From Flavobacteriales bacterium (lineage in GTDB: Bacteria > Bacteroidota > Bacteroidia > Flavobacteriales > Flavobacteriaceae): a DNA stretch of 64,000 nt. The first letter of the stretch is position 1, and every line of letters starts with the position of its first letter. Shown here one piece after another: positions 31,683-40,556 of this stretch. The stretch spans positions 1 through 64,000 of the forward strand of contig QOQB01000004.1 of NCBI GenBank assembly GCA_003331305.1, written 5' to 3'. Made by a program: the position numbers and the translations under genes. Under the pieces are notes generated by a model. It was given only the letters and a program-made list of their open reading frames with translations, ran no database searches and had not been told where the DNA came from.

Positions 31683-32351
31683 ATGCAGCTATCATCAGAC
31701 ATCTTTTCTTTTTTTAAAAAACTCGAAAAAAACAACAATCGTGAGTGGTTTGAACAACACAAACCCGAGTTTAAGGCGTTGGAAACTACGGTTAAGCAGT
31801 TTGGCGAAGCCCTGAAAGACCAACTCAACCAACACGATAGCATTGACCGCTTTAAGCTGTTTCGTGTGTACCGTGATGTGCGCTTTTCCAAAGATAAAAC
31901 ACCCTATAAAATACATTTTGGCCTTACATGGCACCGCACCAAACCCGAATACAGAGGCGGCTATTACCTGCACCTAAAACCCAACGATATCTTTTTGGCC
32001 TGTGGGTTTTGGGATCCCAACCCGGCAGACCTAAAGCGTATTCGACAAGAAATAGACATGGACGCTGATGAGTACCGCAACATCATTAACGAACCTAACT
32101 TTAAACGCATTTGGGGCAAACTCCAAGGCGATGCCGTAAAAACCGCACCCAAAGGCTATGCCAAAGACCACCCAAACATTGATTTACTTCGCCATAAGCA
32201 GCATATCTTTATGGTACGCTATACAGAGGAAGATGTTGCCGCCGCAGACTTTTTAGACCGCTTAGACACCGCCCTACAAGCCGTACGCCCCTTTGTGGAC
32301 TATATGAGTGCCGTGCTGACCACCAATGCTGATGGGGAAAGTTTGGTTTAA
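31683..32351 (+). CDS. DUF2461 domain-containing protein
   Basis: FFKKLEKNNNREWFEQHKPEF, FSKDKTPYKIHFG and GGYYLHLKPND. Confidence 0.88.
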   Translation: MQLSSDIFSFFKKLEKNNNREWFEQHKPEFKALETTVKQFGEALKDQLNQHDSIDRFKLFRVYRDVRFSKDKTPYKIHFGLTWHRTKPEYRGGYYLHLKPNDIFLACGFWDPNPADLKRIRQEIDMDADEYRNIINEPNFKRIWGKLQGDAVKTAPKGYAKDHPNIDLLRHKQHIFMVRYTEEDVAAADFLDRLDTALQAVRPFVDYMSAVLTTNADGESLV

Positions 32352-32533
32352 TATTTTTTCTTTATACGTTTGCTATTAGCCCACGCCAATACCAAGGTAA
32401 TAATCAAAAAGACGCGCGTATCTTTCAATACAAAAGCTTCTTGATTGTATTCGGATATGCCCCAAGTTGCTAATAAGGCAGCACCATATAAAAGAACAAA
32501 GGTTTTGATAAAAGTGTAGGTAGTGGGTTTCAT
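32348..32533 (-). CDS. Small membrane protein, unknown function
   Basis: 61 aa (MKPTTYTFIKTFVLLYGAALLATWGISEYN...), two hydrophobic segments. The track ORF extends to 32584. Confidence 0.6.
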   Translation of the reverse strand: MKPTTYTFIKTFVLLYGAALLATWGISEYNQEAFVLKDTRVFLIITLVLAWANSKRIKKKY

Positions 32534-32543
32534 GGGTGTTGTT

Positions 32544-32657
32544 TTATAATTTATAATCGTCTTTATTTCTAAAAATATAGTCAACCAAAAAGTTTAGCGC
32601 TTTTACAATAACAAAATAAACAACAACGAGAATAGCTAAAAGAATGAGTATGCCCAT
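32544..32657 (-). CDS. Candidate 37-aa membrane microprotein MGILILLAILVVVYFVIVKALNFLVDYIFRNKDDYKL
   Basis: Not in the ORF track. ATG to TAA read by hand, one TM helix plus charged tail, tightly upstream of the preceding small gene. Confidence 0.45.
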   Translation of the reverse strand: MGILILLAILVVVYFVIVKALNFLVDYIFRNKDDYKL

Positions 32658-32723
32658 ATCAATATTTAATAACAGTTTTGTAAAAGAGCCAGTGAAAAAA
32701 AACAGTCATGGATCGAAAGTTTA

Positions 32724-32897
32724 TTAGCCTGTAATCAGGGGTAGAATGACAATCAATGCAACAATAGGCAAAATGAGCCAAAACAGCAGCTCAAGTAATG
32801 CCATGCATCCGGGAAGGGCATAAAATTTATATTCATACTTTTCTTTTATCGCCAAGTACACAATATAAAAAACCGCAATTCCAAATAATACTTCCAT
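32724..32897 (-). CDS. Candidate 57-aa membrane microprotein MEVLFGIAVFYIVYLAIKEKYEYKFYALPGCMALLELLFWLILPIVALIVILPLITG
   Basis: Not in the ORF track. ATG to TAA read by hand, two hydrophobic stretches. Confidence 0.45.
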   Translation of the reverse strand: MEVLFGIAVFYIVYLAIKEKYEYKFYALPGCMALLELLFWLILPIVALIVILPLITG

Positions 32898-32924
32898 AAG
32901 CAAGGGAACAATATTAAAAAAAGC

Positions 32925-32954
32925 GATAAAAAATGCCCAATTTCTTGGGCATTT
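32925..32954 (-). terminator. Intrinsic terminator downstream of the 32970-33353 gene
   Basis: AAATGCCCAA/TTGGGCATTT perfect 10-bp stem with a TTTC loop. T-rich tract on the minus-strand 3' side. Confidence 0.75.
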
Positions 32955-32969
32955 TAATCTGTGGGGTTT

Positions 32970-33353
32970 TTACTTGCTTTTACCTATGGTAAAGCCTACC
33001 ACACCGCCCATAAGAGCAGTGGAAACAACAGCAATAAGCACATCGGTGATAAACCGCTCAATATCCAAGTCTCCCATGGAAGAGGACATAAAGAAATTCA
33101 TACTAACGGCATACAGTAGTCCCATAATCAGGCCTACTTTTGCTCCAGCTCTAAAGCTACCGATATGCGCCCATCGGCTGTAAACAATCGAAAATATAAG
33201 GACATAAAATAAGCAGCCTAAAAAAATATACAGCATAGATTGCCCTTCACTTTCAGGGTATAAATCCGTAAAAAGGGTGCCGTAAAATAACCATCCGAGT
33301 GCAAAATACACGATGGTTCCTATAATTGTCGAATAAATAATAGATTTGTTCAT
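32970..33353 (-). CDS. Four-TM membrane protein, unknown function
   Basis: 127 aa, hydrophobic (IIYSTIIGTIVYFALGWLFYGTLF...GLIMGLLYAVSM..). Followed by a terminator. Confidence 0.7.
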   Translation of the reverse strand: MNKSIIYSTIIGTIVYFALGWLFYGTLFTDLYPESEGQSMLYIFLGCLFYVLIFSIVYSRWAHIGSFRAGAKVGLIMGLLYAVSMNFFMSSSMGDLDIERFITDVLIAVVSTALMGGVVGFTIGKSK

Positions 33354-33440
33354 TTTTGATAATTTGATACTAAATTATATGTTTTATTCATAAAAAAAGA
33401 ACAAAACAGGAAAAACAATAATAATTATTCAAATATTAAC

Positions 33441-33857
33441 CTAGATAACTTTTACTTCATCTTGAGGCACCAAAAGCTGCATTTGATCTTGAAGTCTGGC
33501 AATGACCAAATTCATCATACGCTTGTTGAGTTTGGATGAATTGGAAATATAGTGTTGGTATTCATCTATAGTAAACTGGCCAATCAACATACCTTTTAAC
33601 GAATTGCGAAACTTCTGGTCTTTGCAAACGGCTGTTTCAATATATTGAAGCCTTTTATCCAATGAAAGCTCATGGAATACGCCTTTGTGTTTGTTGGCAT
33701 AATTGATAAAAGCCGCTAGGAGCAAAGGGTTTTGCAGTTTGAGAATGGGACGCATGGTAGCGTTTTGAAAACGCTCTTCATCTGACATGTTATCAAACGT
33801 TTGATGCTTTTTTATTTCGGGGCGAATGCGAAGTAGGTCGTTGTGCCTGTCATTCAT
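33441..33857 (-). CDS. Conserved hypothetical protein
   Basis: 138 aa soluble ORF, MNDRHNDLLRIRPEIKKHQTFDNMSDEERFQN; intergenic on both sides. Confidence 0.65.
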   Translation of the reverse strand: MNDRHNDLLRIRPEIKKHQTFDNMSDEERFQNATMRPILKLQNPLLLAAFINYANKHKGVFHELSLDKRLQYIETAVCKDQKFRNSLKGMLIGQFTIDEYQHYISNSSKLNKRMMNLVIARLQDQMQLLVPQDEVKVI

Positions 33858-34018
33858 TGTAAAGAAATATTTGTTAAAAATAATTCAGATATATGTGCTG
33901 TTCTTGTTTCTATTTTTTTGTTTTCCATAGTTTTTTAACAACCACATGAGTTAAACTAAAGGTAATCATTTCTTAACATAATTTTATTTAAATTGAAATT
34001 TTTAATAATTTGATCAAA

Positions 34019-34948
34019 ATGAAAACTAAACTAACAATACTAATTTTAGCTATAAGCACCATGCTTGTGGCGCAAAAAAAGAAAAACGGAGCCATTTATA
34101 TAAAACATCCTGCAAATCAGGTTGTATTAGATTTTTTAGCAGCTTTTTCTCAAAACGACAGCGTGGCTGTTGCAAACCTAATAGCTGATGATTACAAAGG
34201 CTATGATGGTCTAAACATGAATCCCGACAAAGAAGCAAGTACAAAATCGGATATTTTAAATGCAATGAAAAACTGGAATAACTTGGTGTCGCATTTAAAC
34301 ATTGAGCACACATCAAGTGGATATCCCGACGCCATTGAATATAACGACACAGAATTCTCGGGAGGTACTTGGGTGTATGCGTGGGAAAAATATACTGGAA
34401 TGCATACTAAAACAGGTGTCAAGCTTAACATGCCTGCGCATTTTCAATACGTTGTAAATGATGAGAATAAAATTGTGTTTAGTCGCTCATATATGAACAA
34501 GAATCCATTTACTGCCATCTACAGAAACTCCAATAAGGTTGTTGGAGGTACTGTGTATTCACACCACGAAAACATCAATAAGGTTAGAAAAATGATGCAT
34601 TCGTATCAGTTTAATGACATGGTGGGAGCTTATGAATACTATAACGAAGACACCAATTTTAAATGGGGTAGCATGGACTGGGACGCTGATCCTGTTGATT
34701 TAGAGGCTGCTAAAGCATCTGATAAAGAGTTTATGTCAAATTTTACTATTAATAGTATGAATAACTCTTGGATTGAATATCAAGAAATGGAGCTTGGTGG
34801 GAATTTTGTAGAAAGTTTTTGGCGCGTTAATGTCACTAGAAAAACGGATAATAAAAATATTGTTTTCGGGCTCTATATGACACATCAATTTAATGACGAA
34901 AACGAAATTACAAAAGTTCGTAACTTATTTAATGCCGCAGCATTATAA
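34019..34948 (+). CDS. Secreted NTF2/SnoaL-like fold protein
   Basis: Signal peptide MKTKLTILILAISTMLVAQ. Two copies of a SnoaL-like pattern (NQVVLDFLAAFSQNDSVAVANLIADDYKGYDG; KMMHSYQFNDMVGAYEYYNED). Confidence 0.6.
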   Translation: MKTKLTILILAISTMLVAQKKKNGAIYIKHPANQVVLDFLAAFSQNDSVAVANLIADDYKGYDGLNMNPDKEASTKSDILNAMKNWNNLVSHLNIEHTSSGYPDAIEYNDTEFSGGTWVYAWEKYTGMHTKTGVKLNMPAHFQYVVNDENKIVFSRSYMNKNPFTAIYRNSNKVVGGTVYSHHENINKVRKMMHSYQFNDMVGAYEYYNEDTNFKWGSMDWDADPVDLEAAKASDKEFMSNFTINSMNNSWIEYQEMELGGNFVESFWRVNVTRKTDNKNIVFGLYMTHQFNDENEITKVRNLFNAAAL

Positions 34949-34960
34949 TAAACTAATATA

Positions 34961-34985
34961 AGACCCTTGTTATTAGGGTCTTTTT
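34961..34985 (+). terminator. Intrinsic terminator
   Basis: AGACCCT tgttatt AGGGTCT followed by TTTT, right after the 34948 stop. Confidence 0.8.
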
Positions 34986-35025
34986 AATAAATTTATATTG
35001 AATGATAATTTATGTTATGTTAAAT

Positions 35026-35033
35026 TATATTTG
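35026..35033 (+). promoter_or_regulatory. -7 promoter element (TAnnTTTG) for ald
   Basis: TATATTTG in the AT-rich intergenic region, 47 nt upstream of ATG 35081. Confidence 0.45.
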
Positions 35034-35080
35034 AATCCTAAATTTACTAATTTCGTTATACTCAATTTAAATATACCCCT

Positions 35081-36184
35081 ATGACGATTGGAATTCCAAA
35101 AGAAATCAAAAACAATGAGTTTCGCGTGAGCTTAACACCCGCACAAGTGTCTGCCCTTGCGTTGTCACATAAAGTTATTGTACAACAAAGTGCTGGATTG
35201 GGTTCTGGTTTTGTTGATACTGCCTACCTTGAAGCTGGCGCATCTATGGCAAACACTATCGAGGAAGTGTACTCGCTAGCGGATCTCATTGTAAAGGTAA
35301 AAGAACCATTGGCTAAAGAATTTCCATTAATTCAGGCAAAACATACCATTTTCACTTATTTCCATTTTGCTTCTTCCGAAGCACTTACCCTAGCCATGAA
35401 ACAAAGTGGCGCAATTTGTATTGCTTACGAGACCATTGAAGACGACAATGGCAGTCTACCTCTTCTTACTCCTATGTCTGAAGTGGCTGGACGTTTAGCA
35501 GGACAACAAGCCGCCAAATACTTAGAGAAACCCCAAGGTGGTAGCGGTATCCTCATTGGTGGTGTTACTGGTGTGCCACCTGCTAAAGCTATGGTTTTAG
35601 GAGGTGGTGTTGTGGGTACTAATGCCACAGATGTACTTGTGGGCATGGGCGCAGACGTCACCCTTTTTGATATAAACGAAAAACGCCTTGATGAATTGGT
35701 ATCCCATTTTAATGGAAAAATTAACCCGATGTTGGCTACCAAAGAAAATATTGGAGCATACCTTCCTCTTGCTGACGTTGTTATTGGCGCTGTGCTGGTA
35801 AAAGGCGCCAAAGCACCAAAGCTTATTTCCAAAGACATGCTATCGCTGATGCGTCCGAAATCTGTACTGGTAGATGTTGCTGTTGATCAAGGCGGATGTT
35901 TTGAAACCACAAAGGCAACAACTCACGGAAATCCCACATATACAGTAGATGGAATTCTGCATTATGCAGTTGCTAATATGCCAGGTGCAGTACCACAGAC
36001 ATCCACCAAAGCGTTGTCAAAGGCTACTTTTCCATACCTTATGGAGTTGATTTCAACACCTGTAAACCGCTTAGATCATAACTTTAAAAAAGGTATTAAT
36101 ATATACAAAGGGCATATTACAAACAAAGAAGTTGCCAATGCATTTCAACTTCCCTACACTCCTTTGTCAAATATTTTGGACTAA
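35081..36184 (+). CDS. ald: Alanine dehydrogenase
   Basis: IGIPKEIKNNEFRVSLTPAQV; VLGGGVVGTNATDVLVGMGADVTLFD; DVAVDQGGCFETTKATTH. Confidence 0.94.
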   Translation: MTIGIPKEIKNNEFRVSLTPAQVSALALSHKVIVQQSAGLGSGFVDTAYLEAGASMANTIEEVYSLADLIVKVKEPLAKEFPLIQAKHTIFTYFHFASSEALTLAMKQSGAICIAYETIEDDNGSLPLLTPMSEVAGRLAGQQAAKYLEKPQGGSGILIGGVTGVPPAKAMVLGGGVVGTNATDVLVGMGADVTLFDINEKRLDELVSHFNGKINPMLATKENIGAYLPLADVVIGAVLVKGAKAPKLISKDMLSLMRPKSVLVDVAVDQGGCFETTKATTHGNPTYTVDGILHYAVANMPGAVPQTSTKALSKATFPYLMELISTPVNRLDHNFKKGINIYKGHITNKEVANAFQLPYTPLSNILD

Positions 36185-36200
36185 TGCCTATCTTGCAGGT

Positions 36201-37151
36201 ATGAATAGTATTCCTTCTTTAAACCTTCAAAATTTCACATCTGGAACCCAAACACAACGGGATCAATTTGTTTCTGATTTGGGCCGTGCCTATGAAGAAA
36301 TTGGCTTTGTTGCTATTTCAGGACATTTCTTATCCGAATCACTCATAGATGAACTGTACAAACAGGTTAAAGCATTTTTTGATTTACCAGAAGCAGTAAA
36401 AAAGAAATATGAAATTGCAGGCGGCGGCGGTCAGCGAGGGTATACTCCTTTTGGAAAAGAACATGCCAAAGGTAAAACTGCAGGCGACTTAAAAGAGTTT
36501 TGGCATTTTGGTCAATATGCGGAAGTGGCCGAAGAACTCAAGCCACACTACCCCCCTAATGTCTTGGTCAAAGAAATTCCTGCTTTTAACGAAGTTGGCA
36601 AAGCTACTTTTGAGGCACTAGAAAAGACAGGTACTGCGCTATTGCAGGCCATAGCACTTCACTTAGGTTTGGACACCCATTATTTTGATGATTTTGTTGC
36701 CACGGGCAATAGCATCCTCCGTCCTATCCATTATCCACCCATACAATCTGCACCTAAAGACGCAGAACGAGCTGCCGCTCATGGAGATATCAATCTAATA
36801 ACCCTACTCATGGGTGCCCATGGAAAAGGATTACAAGTTTTGAACAGGGATAACGAATGGATTGACGCCATTGCGGGTCAAAATGAACTTATGGTTAATG
36901 TGGGCGATATGCTATCGCGGCATACCAACAATGCATTAAAGTCTACCATACACCGCGTGGTTAATCCACCAAAAAAATTGTGGGGAACATCGCGTTATTC
37001 TATTCCGTTTTTTATGCATCCTGTTGCCACGATGCCTTTAAACGTTTTATCACATTGTATATCCGAGCAAAATCCCAAGCAGTTTGAGGACATTACGGCA
37101 GGAAAATTTCTTCGGGAACGACTTATAGATCTTGGACTACTCAAAAAATAA
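36201..37151 (+). CDS. Isopenicillin-N-synthase-like 2-oxoglutarate/Fe(II)-dependent oxygenase
   Basis: IGFVAISGHFL; RPIHYPP; AAHGDINLITLLMGAHGKGLQV (HxD); VNVGDMLSRHTNNALKSTIHRVVNP (distal H, RxS-like region). Start at MNSIPSL. Confidence 0.88.
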   Translation: MNSIPSLNLQNFTSGTQTQRDQFVSDLGRAYEEIGFVAISGHFLSESLIDELYKQVKAFFDLPEAVKKKYEIAGGGGQRGYTPFGKEHAKGKTAGDLKEFWHFGQYAEVAEELKPHYPPNVLVKEIPAFNEVGKATFEALEKTGTALLQAIALHLGLDTHYFDDFVATGNSILRPIHYPPIQSAPKDAERAAAHGDINLITLLMGAHGKGLQVLNRDNEWIDAIAGQNELMVNVGDMLSRHTNNALKSTIHRVVNPPKKLWGTSRYSIPFFMHPVATMPLNVLSHCISEQNPKQFEDITAGKFLRERLIDLGLLKK

Positions 37152-37486
37152 TGGCAAAGCTGAAGGATTTATCTGATTTGAAAAAGCTTTTTCCGGAGGC
37201 GGAAGGAGCCTATGTTCCTGAACCAGAAGCACCAAAAGAGAAGCTTAAACAACACTTAGAAGCCCATTTTAGCAATAAAGGTCGTGGAGGGAAAACGGTA
37301 ACTGTTATCAAGGGTTTCGTAGGGTCAGATGTAGAACTTAAGACGTTAGCAAAAAAAATTAAACAGCACTGTAGCGTTGGCGGAAGCGTGAAAGACAACG
37401 AGATCATCATTCAAGGGAACGTACGCGACAAAGTCATGAAAATGCTTCAAAACGAAGGGCATCATGTAAAACGAGTTGGTGGTTAA
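37151..37486 (+). CDS. SUI1/eIF1-like translation initiation factor
   Basis: RGGKTVTVIKGFVGSDVELKTLAKKIKQHCSVGGSVKDNEIIIQGNVRDKV is the classical SUI1 domain. Confidence 0.92.
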   Translation: MAKLKDLSDLKKLFPEAEGAYVPEPEAPKEKLKQHLEAHFSNKGRGGKTVTVIKGFVGSDVELKTLAKKIKQHCSVGGSVKDNEIIIQGNVRDKVMKMLQNEGHHVKRVGG

Positions 37487-37495
37487 TTGTAACGT

Positions 37496-38728
37496 ATGAT
37501 TACAGCACTACAGAAAATCGTAATAAACCCTAAAAGTACATTCCTCCTTTTTGACGAAACCCAACATCACCTTTTTTTAAACTATGCTGTACCGCTTATT
37601 CAAGCAGGAATAAGCGTTGGGCCAGTGTCGACGTCCATTGTTAAATCCTTAGGTTTGAAAGTTGAAAAAACAACCATTGAAGGGGTTTACACGGTTTCCT
37701 ATGAGATTTTGAATCCATCGATACTCTGTTTTTCTAGTGGAGCTAAAAACAATCAAAAAGGTATTGTTAGATCGTTTGAAAGTTGGCAAAATAGTTTTGC
37801 ATTAATCCAAAATGAAATCACGGATTACCCGAATGCGAAGGGAGTTGTTGTTGGCGCACTCCCCTACTCACTTTCCTTATTCGGTGCAGTGGAGTCGCTT
37901 CAACGCAAGCAACAGCCCAAAGTGTTTCCAAATCATGATTTAAGACATTTTACAGGACTTGAATCCAATGAAAACTACATCATGTGGATGACCCCTTTTC
38001 ACGCATCGTTTTTCGCTAAGGCTTTAGCCAAAAAGCAAATGCTTCCTGTAACTTCCGTACGATACCTTTTTGTAGGAGGCGCAGGCTTTCTTAATTCGCA
38101 ACGCAGCGTGTTACAACAAGTGTTTCCAAACGCAAAAATATACAGCTTCTATGGCGCGTCTGAAACCAGTTTTATTGCTATCAAACACCCTTGCGACTCA
38201 AGCAAAAGTGTTGGTGTTATTTGCAAAGGGGTGCAAGTCTCCATTTTGGATGACCATCTCAAAAAAGTCCCCAATAATACCAAAGGAACAATTTGGATTA
38301 ATACCCAAGATAGGTTTACTTCATATTTTCAAAAGTCACTGAAAGTAAACACGTTAAATAGTTTTGTTTCAACAAATGATATCGGTTTTGTAGATAATCA
38401 AAACCGTCTCTTTTTTACAGGAAGATCCGATCGTTATACCTCAATAAGCGGACATATTATTGATATCTACACCATAGAGGTGTGGTTTAAAGAAATGTTA
38501 ACTATTGAAACGCTTGCGATATTACCACAACCCAACACGCAAAAAGAAAATGAACTCGTCTTATTGACAACAGATCATATAGCCTCTGAAATTTGGCATT
38601 CGATTAAAAAAGCAGGTCACGATGCATTGGGCGCGCAAGGCGTTCCAAAAAAATGGGTACATTGTCCTTCATGGCCGGTATTGGCAAATGGAAAAACAGA
38701 TTTAAAAACACTTAAAAAATGGCTATAA
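37496..38728 (+). CDS. AMP-binding (ANL superfamily) acyl-CoA synthetase-like protein
   Basis: FYGASETSF, STNDIGFVDNQNRLFFTGRSDRY and NGKTDLKTL are ANL A5/A7/A8/A10-like. The P-loop is degenerate (SSGAKNNQKG). Confidence 0.8.
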   Translation: MITALQKIVINPKSTFLLFDETQHHLFLNYAVPLIQAGISVGPVSTSIVKSLGLKVEKTTIEGVYTVSYEILNPSILCFSSGAKNNQKGIVRSFESWQNSFALIQNEITDYPNAKGVVVGALPYSLSLFGAVESLQRKQQPKVFPNHDLRHFTGLESNENYIMWMTPFHASFFAKALAKKQMLPVTSVRYLFVGGAGFLNSQRSVLQQVFPNAKIYSFYGASETSFIAIKHPCDSSKSVGVICKGVQVSILDDHLKKVPNNTKGTIWINTQDRFTSYFQKSLKVNTLNSFVSTNDIGFVDNQNRLFFTGRSDRYTSISGHIIDIYTIEVWFKEMLTIETLAILPQPNTQKENELVLLTTDHIASEIWHSIKKAGHDALGAQGVPKKWVHCPSWPVLANGKTDLKTLKKWL

Positions 38729-39846
38729 ACTCCCATAAAGTCTTTCTTATAGCAGCTGCGCGAACAACTGTAGCACCTGTGGGAGGTTTTTTGCGTAATA
38801 CCTCTATTGAAGACATGGCTGCAGCCGTCATTCGTGAAAACCTTAGTCAATTAAAAATGGATACTTCTGAAGTCGACGACGTGATCGTTTCTAATGCCCT
38901 CGGAGGTGGTGGAAATATTGCACGACTTTGTGCCCTTAAAGCAGGGTTCTCATCTGAACTTCTAGGTAATTCAATAGATCGGCAATGTGTTGGCGGTTTG
39001 GACGCTATTATTCAAGCAGCAAAACAAATTCAAAGTGGTCAAGCAAACCTTATTCTAGCTGGTGGCGCAGAATCGTTCTCGCTTCGACCAGAACGACACT
39101 ACCCAAGCAAATGGAATGGAGACCTCATATCACTAGAAAGACCCCCTTTTTACCCAACCGATGATCCAACCACCCCCTTGGGAGATGCTATACAAGGCTT
39201 GAAACAAACCCATCAAATTAGTGATACGCAAGAATATGAATGGGTTCATGAAAGTCACAAAAAATCCGTAGCGCATAAAGCTATCGCTGAAGGCGAAATT
39301 GTAGCACTAACACCAAACGACCCTATTGACCCATTTGCAAGAGAAATTAGCAAAGAAACCTATCAAAAAGCTAATTCAACCTTTGGACATACACATCCAT
39401 GTAACACCGCTCCAAAAGCTGATGGTGCTGCTTTTGTAGCGGTGGCTTCGGAAAAAATGGTAAAAAAAATTAAACCTGCGCATTGTATTGAAATTATAGA
39501 TGGGTTTACGCTTGGCGGCGATCCTGAATCGTTTCCTATTCTACCTGCTAAGGCCATGAAACAAATGGTGAAGCATAACAATTTGAATTGGACCGATATT
39601 GGTCAAATCGAACTCATGGAAGCTTATGCGATTCAATCCATTTTATGTGCCAAATACAGCGGCGCCCCAATAGAAAAAATTAATCCGTTTGGTGGTGCTA
39701 TTTCAAGAGGTCATCCTATTGGTGCTTCTGGGGCAATCTTAGCAGTACGACTTTTTCATGCGCTTAAAGCCCCCCATAGAATAGGTTTGGCCGCTATTGC
39801 AGGCGCTGGTGGGTTGGCAAGCGTCCTCCTGCTAAAAAAAACGTAA
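38719..39846 (+). CDS. Thiolase (acetyl-CoA C-acyltransferase)
   Basis: DRQCVGGLDAIIQAA (active Cys), NPFGGAISRGHPIGASGA and IAGAGGLASVLLL. Confidence 0.92.
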   Translation: MAINSHKVFLIAAARTTVAPVGGFLRNTSIEDMAAAVIRENLSQLKMDTSEVDDVIVSNALGGGGNIARLCALKAGFSSELLGNSIDRQCVGGLDAIIQAAKQIQSGQANLILAGGAESFSLRPERHYPSKWNGDLISLERPPFYPTDDPTTPLGDAIQGLKQTHQISDTQEYEWVHESHKKSVAHKAIAEGEIVALTPNDPIDPFAREISKETYQKANSTFGHTHPCNTAPKADGAAFVAVASEKMVKKIKPAHCIEIIDGFTLGGDPESFPILPAKAMKQMVKHNNLNWTDIGQIELMEAYAIQSILCAKYSGAPIEKINPFGGAISRGHPIGASGAILAVRLFHALKAPHRIGLAAIAGAGGLASVLLLKKT

Positions 39847-40512
39847 TTACCAATTAATTGGCTTGCTACCCTGCTGCCATAAGTAATCATTTGCTTTGCT
39901 AAAATGGTTATTGCCAAACCACAATCCACGGTTTGCACTTAACGGCGAAGGATGCCCTGCCTCCAATACCAAATGCTTGGAACGGTCAATGTGTTTTCCT
40001 TTTTTTTTGGCGTAATTTCCCCAAAGCATAAACACGACACCTGTTTTAATTTCAGAGAGCGAGGAAATAATGGCATCTGTAAATTGCTCCCAACCTCTAT
40101 TTTGGTGACTTCCAGGCTGCCCAGCACGTACACTAAGTGTGGCATTTAGCAACATTACGCCTTGCGATGCCCATGTTGTTAGGGTACCACTTTTTGGGTA
40201 GGGCTTTCCAATATCTCTCTCTAATTCTTTAAAAATATTAATGAGTGATGGCGGGTGTGCCACTCCTTCGGGAACAGAGAACGATAAGCCATGAGCTTGT
40301 CCCAAGCCGTGATAGGGGTCTTGTCCTAAAATAACTACACGTGTGCTATAAAAAGGAGTAGAATCCAACGCATTAAAAATATCTTTTGCGGGTGGAAAAC
40401 ACTTAAATTGCTGGTATTCTTGACGTACAAAATCGGTAAGCTCTTTAAAATAAGTTGCACTAAGCTGCGCTTCCAATTGATTTTGCCAAGATTTTTCTAA
40501 TCTAACCTGCAT
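39847..40512 (-). CDS. ung: Uracil-DNA glycosylase
   Basis: VVILGQDPYHGLGQAHGLSFSV; GVMLLNATLSV; GHPSPLSANRG. Confidence 0.96.
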   Translation of the reverse strand: MQVRLEKSWQNQLEAQLSATYFKELTDFVRQEYQQFKCFPPAKDIFNALDSTPFYSTRVVILGQDPYHGLGQAHGLSFSVPEGVAHPPSLINIFKELERDIGKPYPKSGTLTTWASQGVMLLNATLSVRAGQPGSHQNRGWEQFTDAIISSLSEIKTGVVFMLWGNYAKKKGKHIDRSKHLVLEAGHPSPLSANRGLWFGNNHFSKANDYLWQQGSKPINW

Positions 40513-40521
40513 GAAAAAAGC

Positions 40522-40529
40522 TATTTTTG
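40522..40529 (+). promoter_or_regulatory. -7 promoter element (TAnnTTTG) for the mutS2-like gene
   Basis: TATTTTTG in the 44-bp divergent ung/mutS2 spacer, 27 nt before ATG 40557. Confidence 0.45.
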
Positions 40530-40556
40530 TGATGCCTCAAGGTAGAAAAAATTAGA

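Noticed and set aside
37496-38728. AMP-binding ORF as a pseudogene because of short length and degenerate P-loop
   Set aside because: Reading frame is intact over 410 codons, C-terminal ANL motifs are kept, and it overlaps an intact thiolase.
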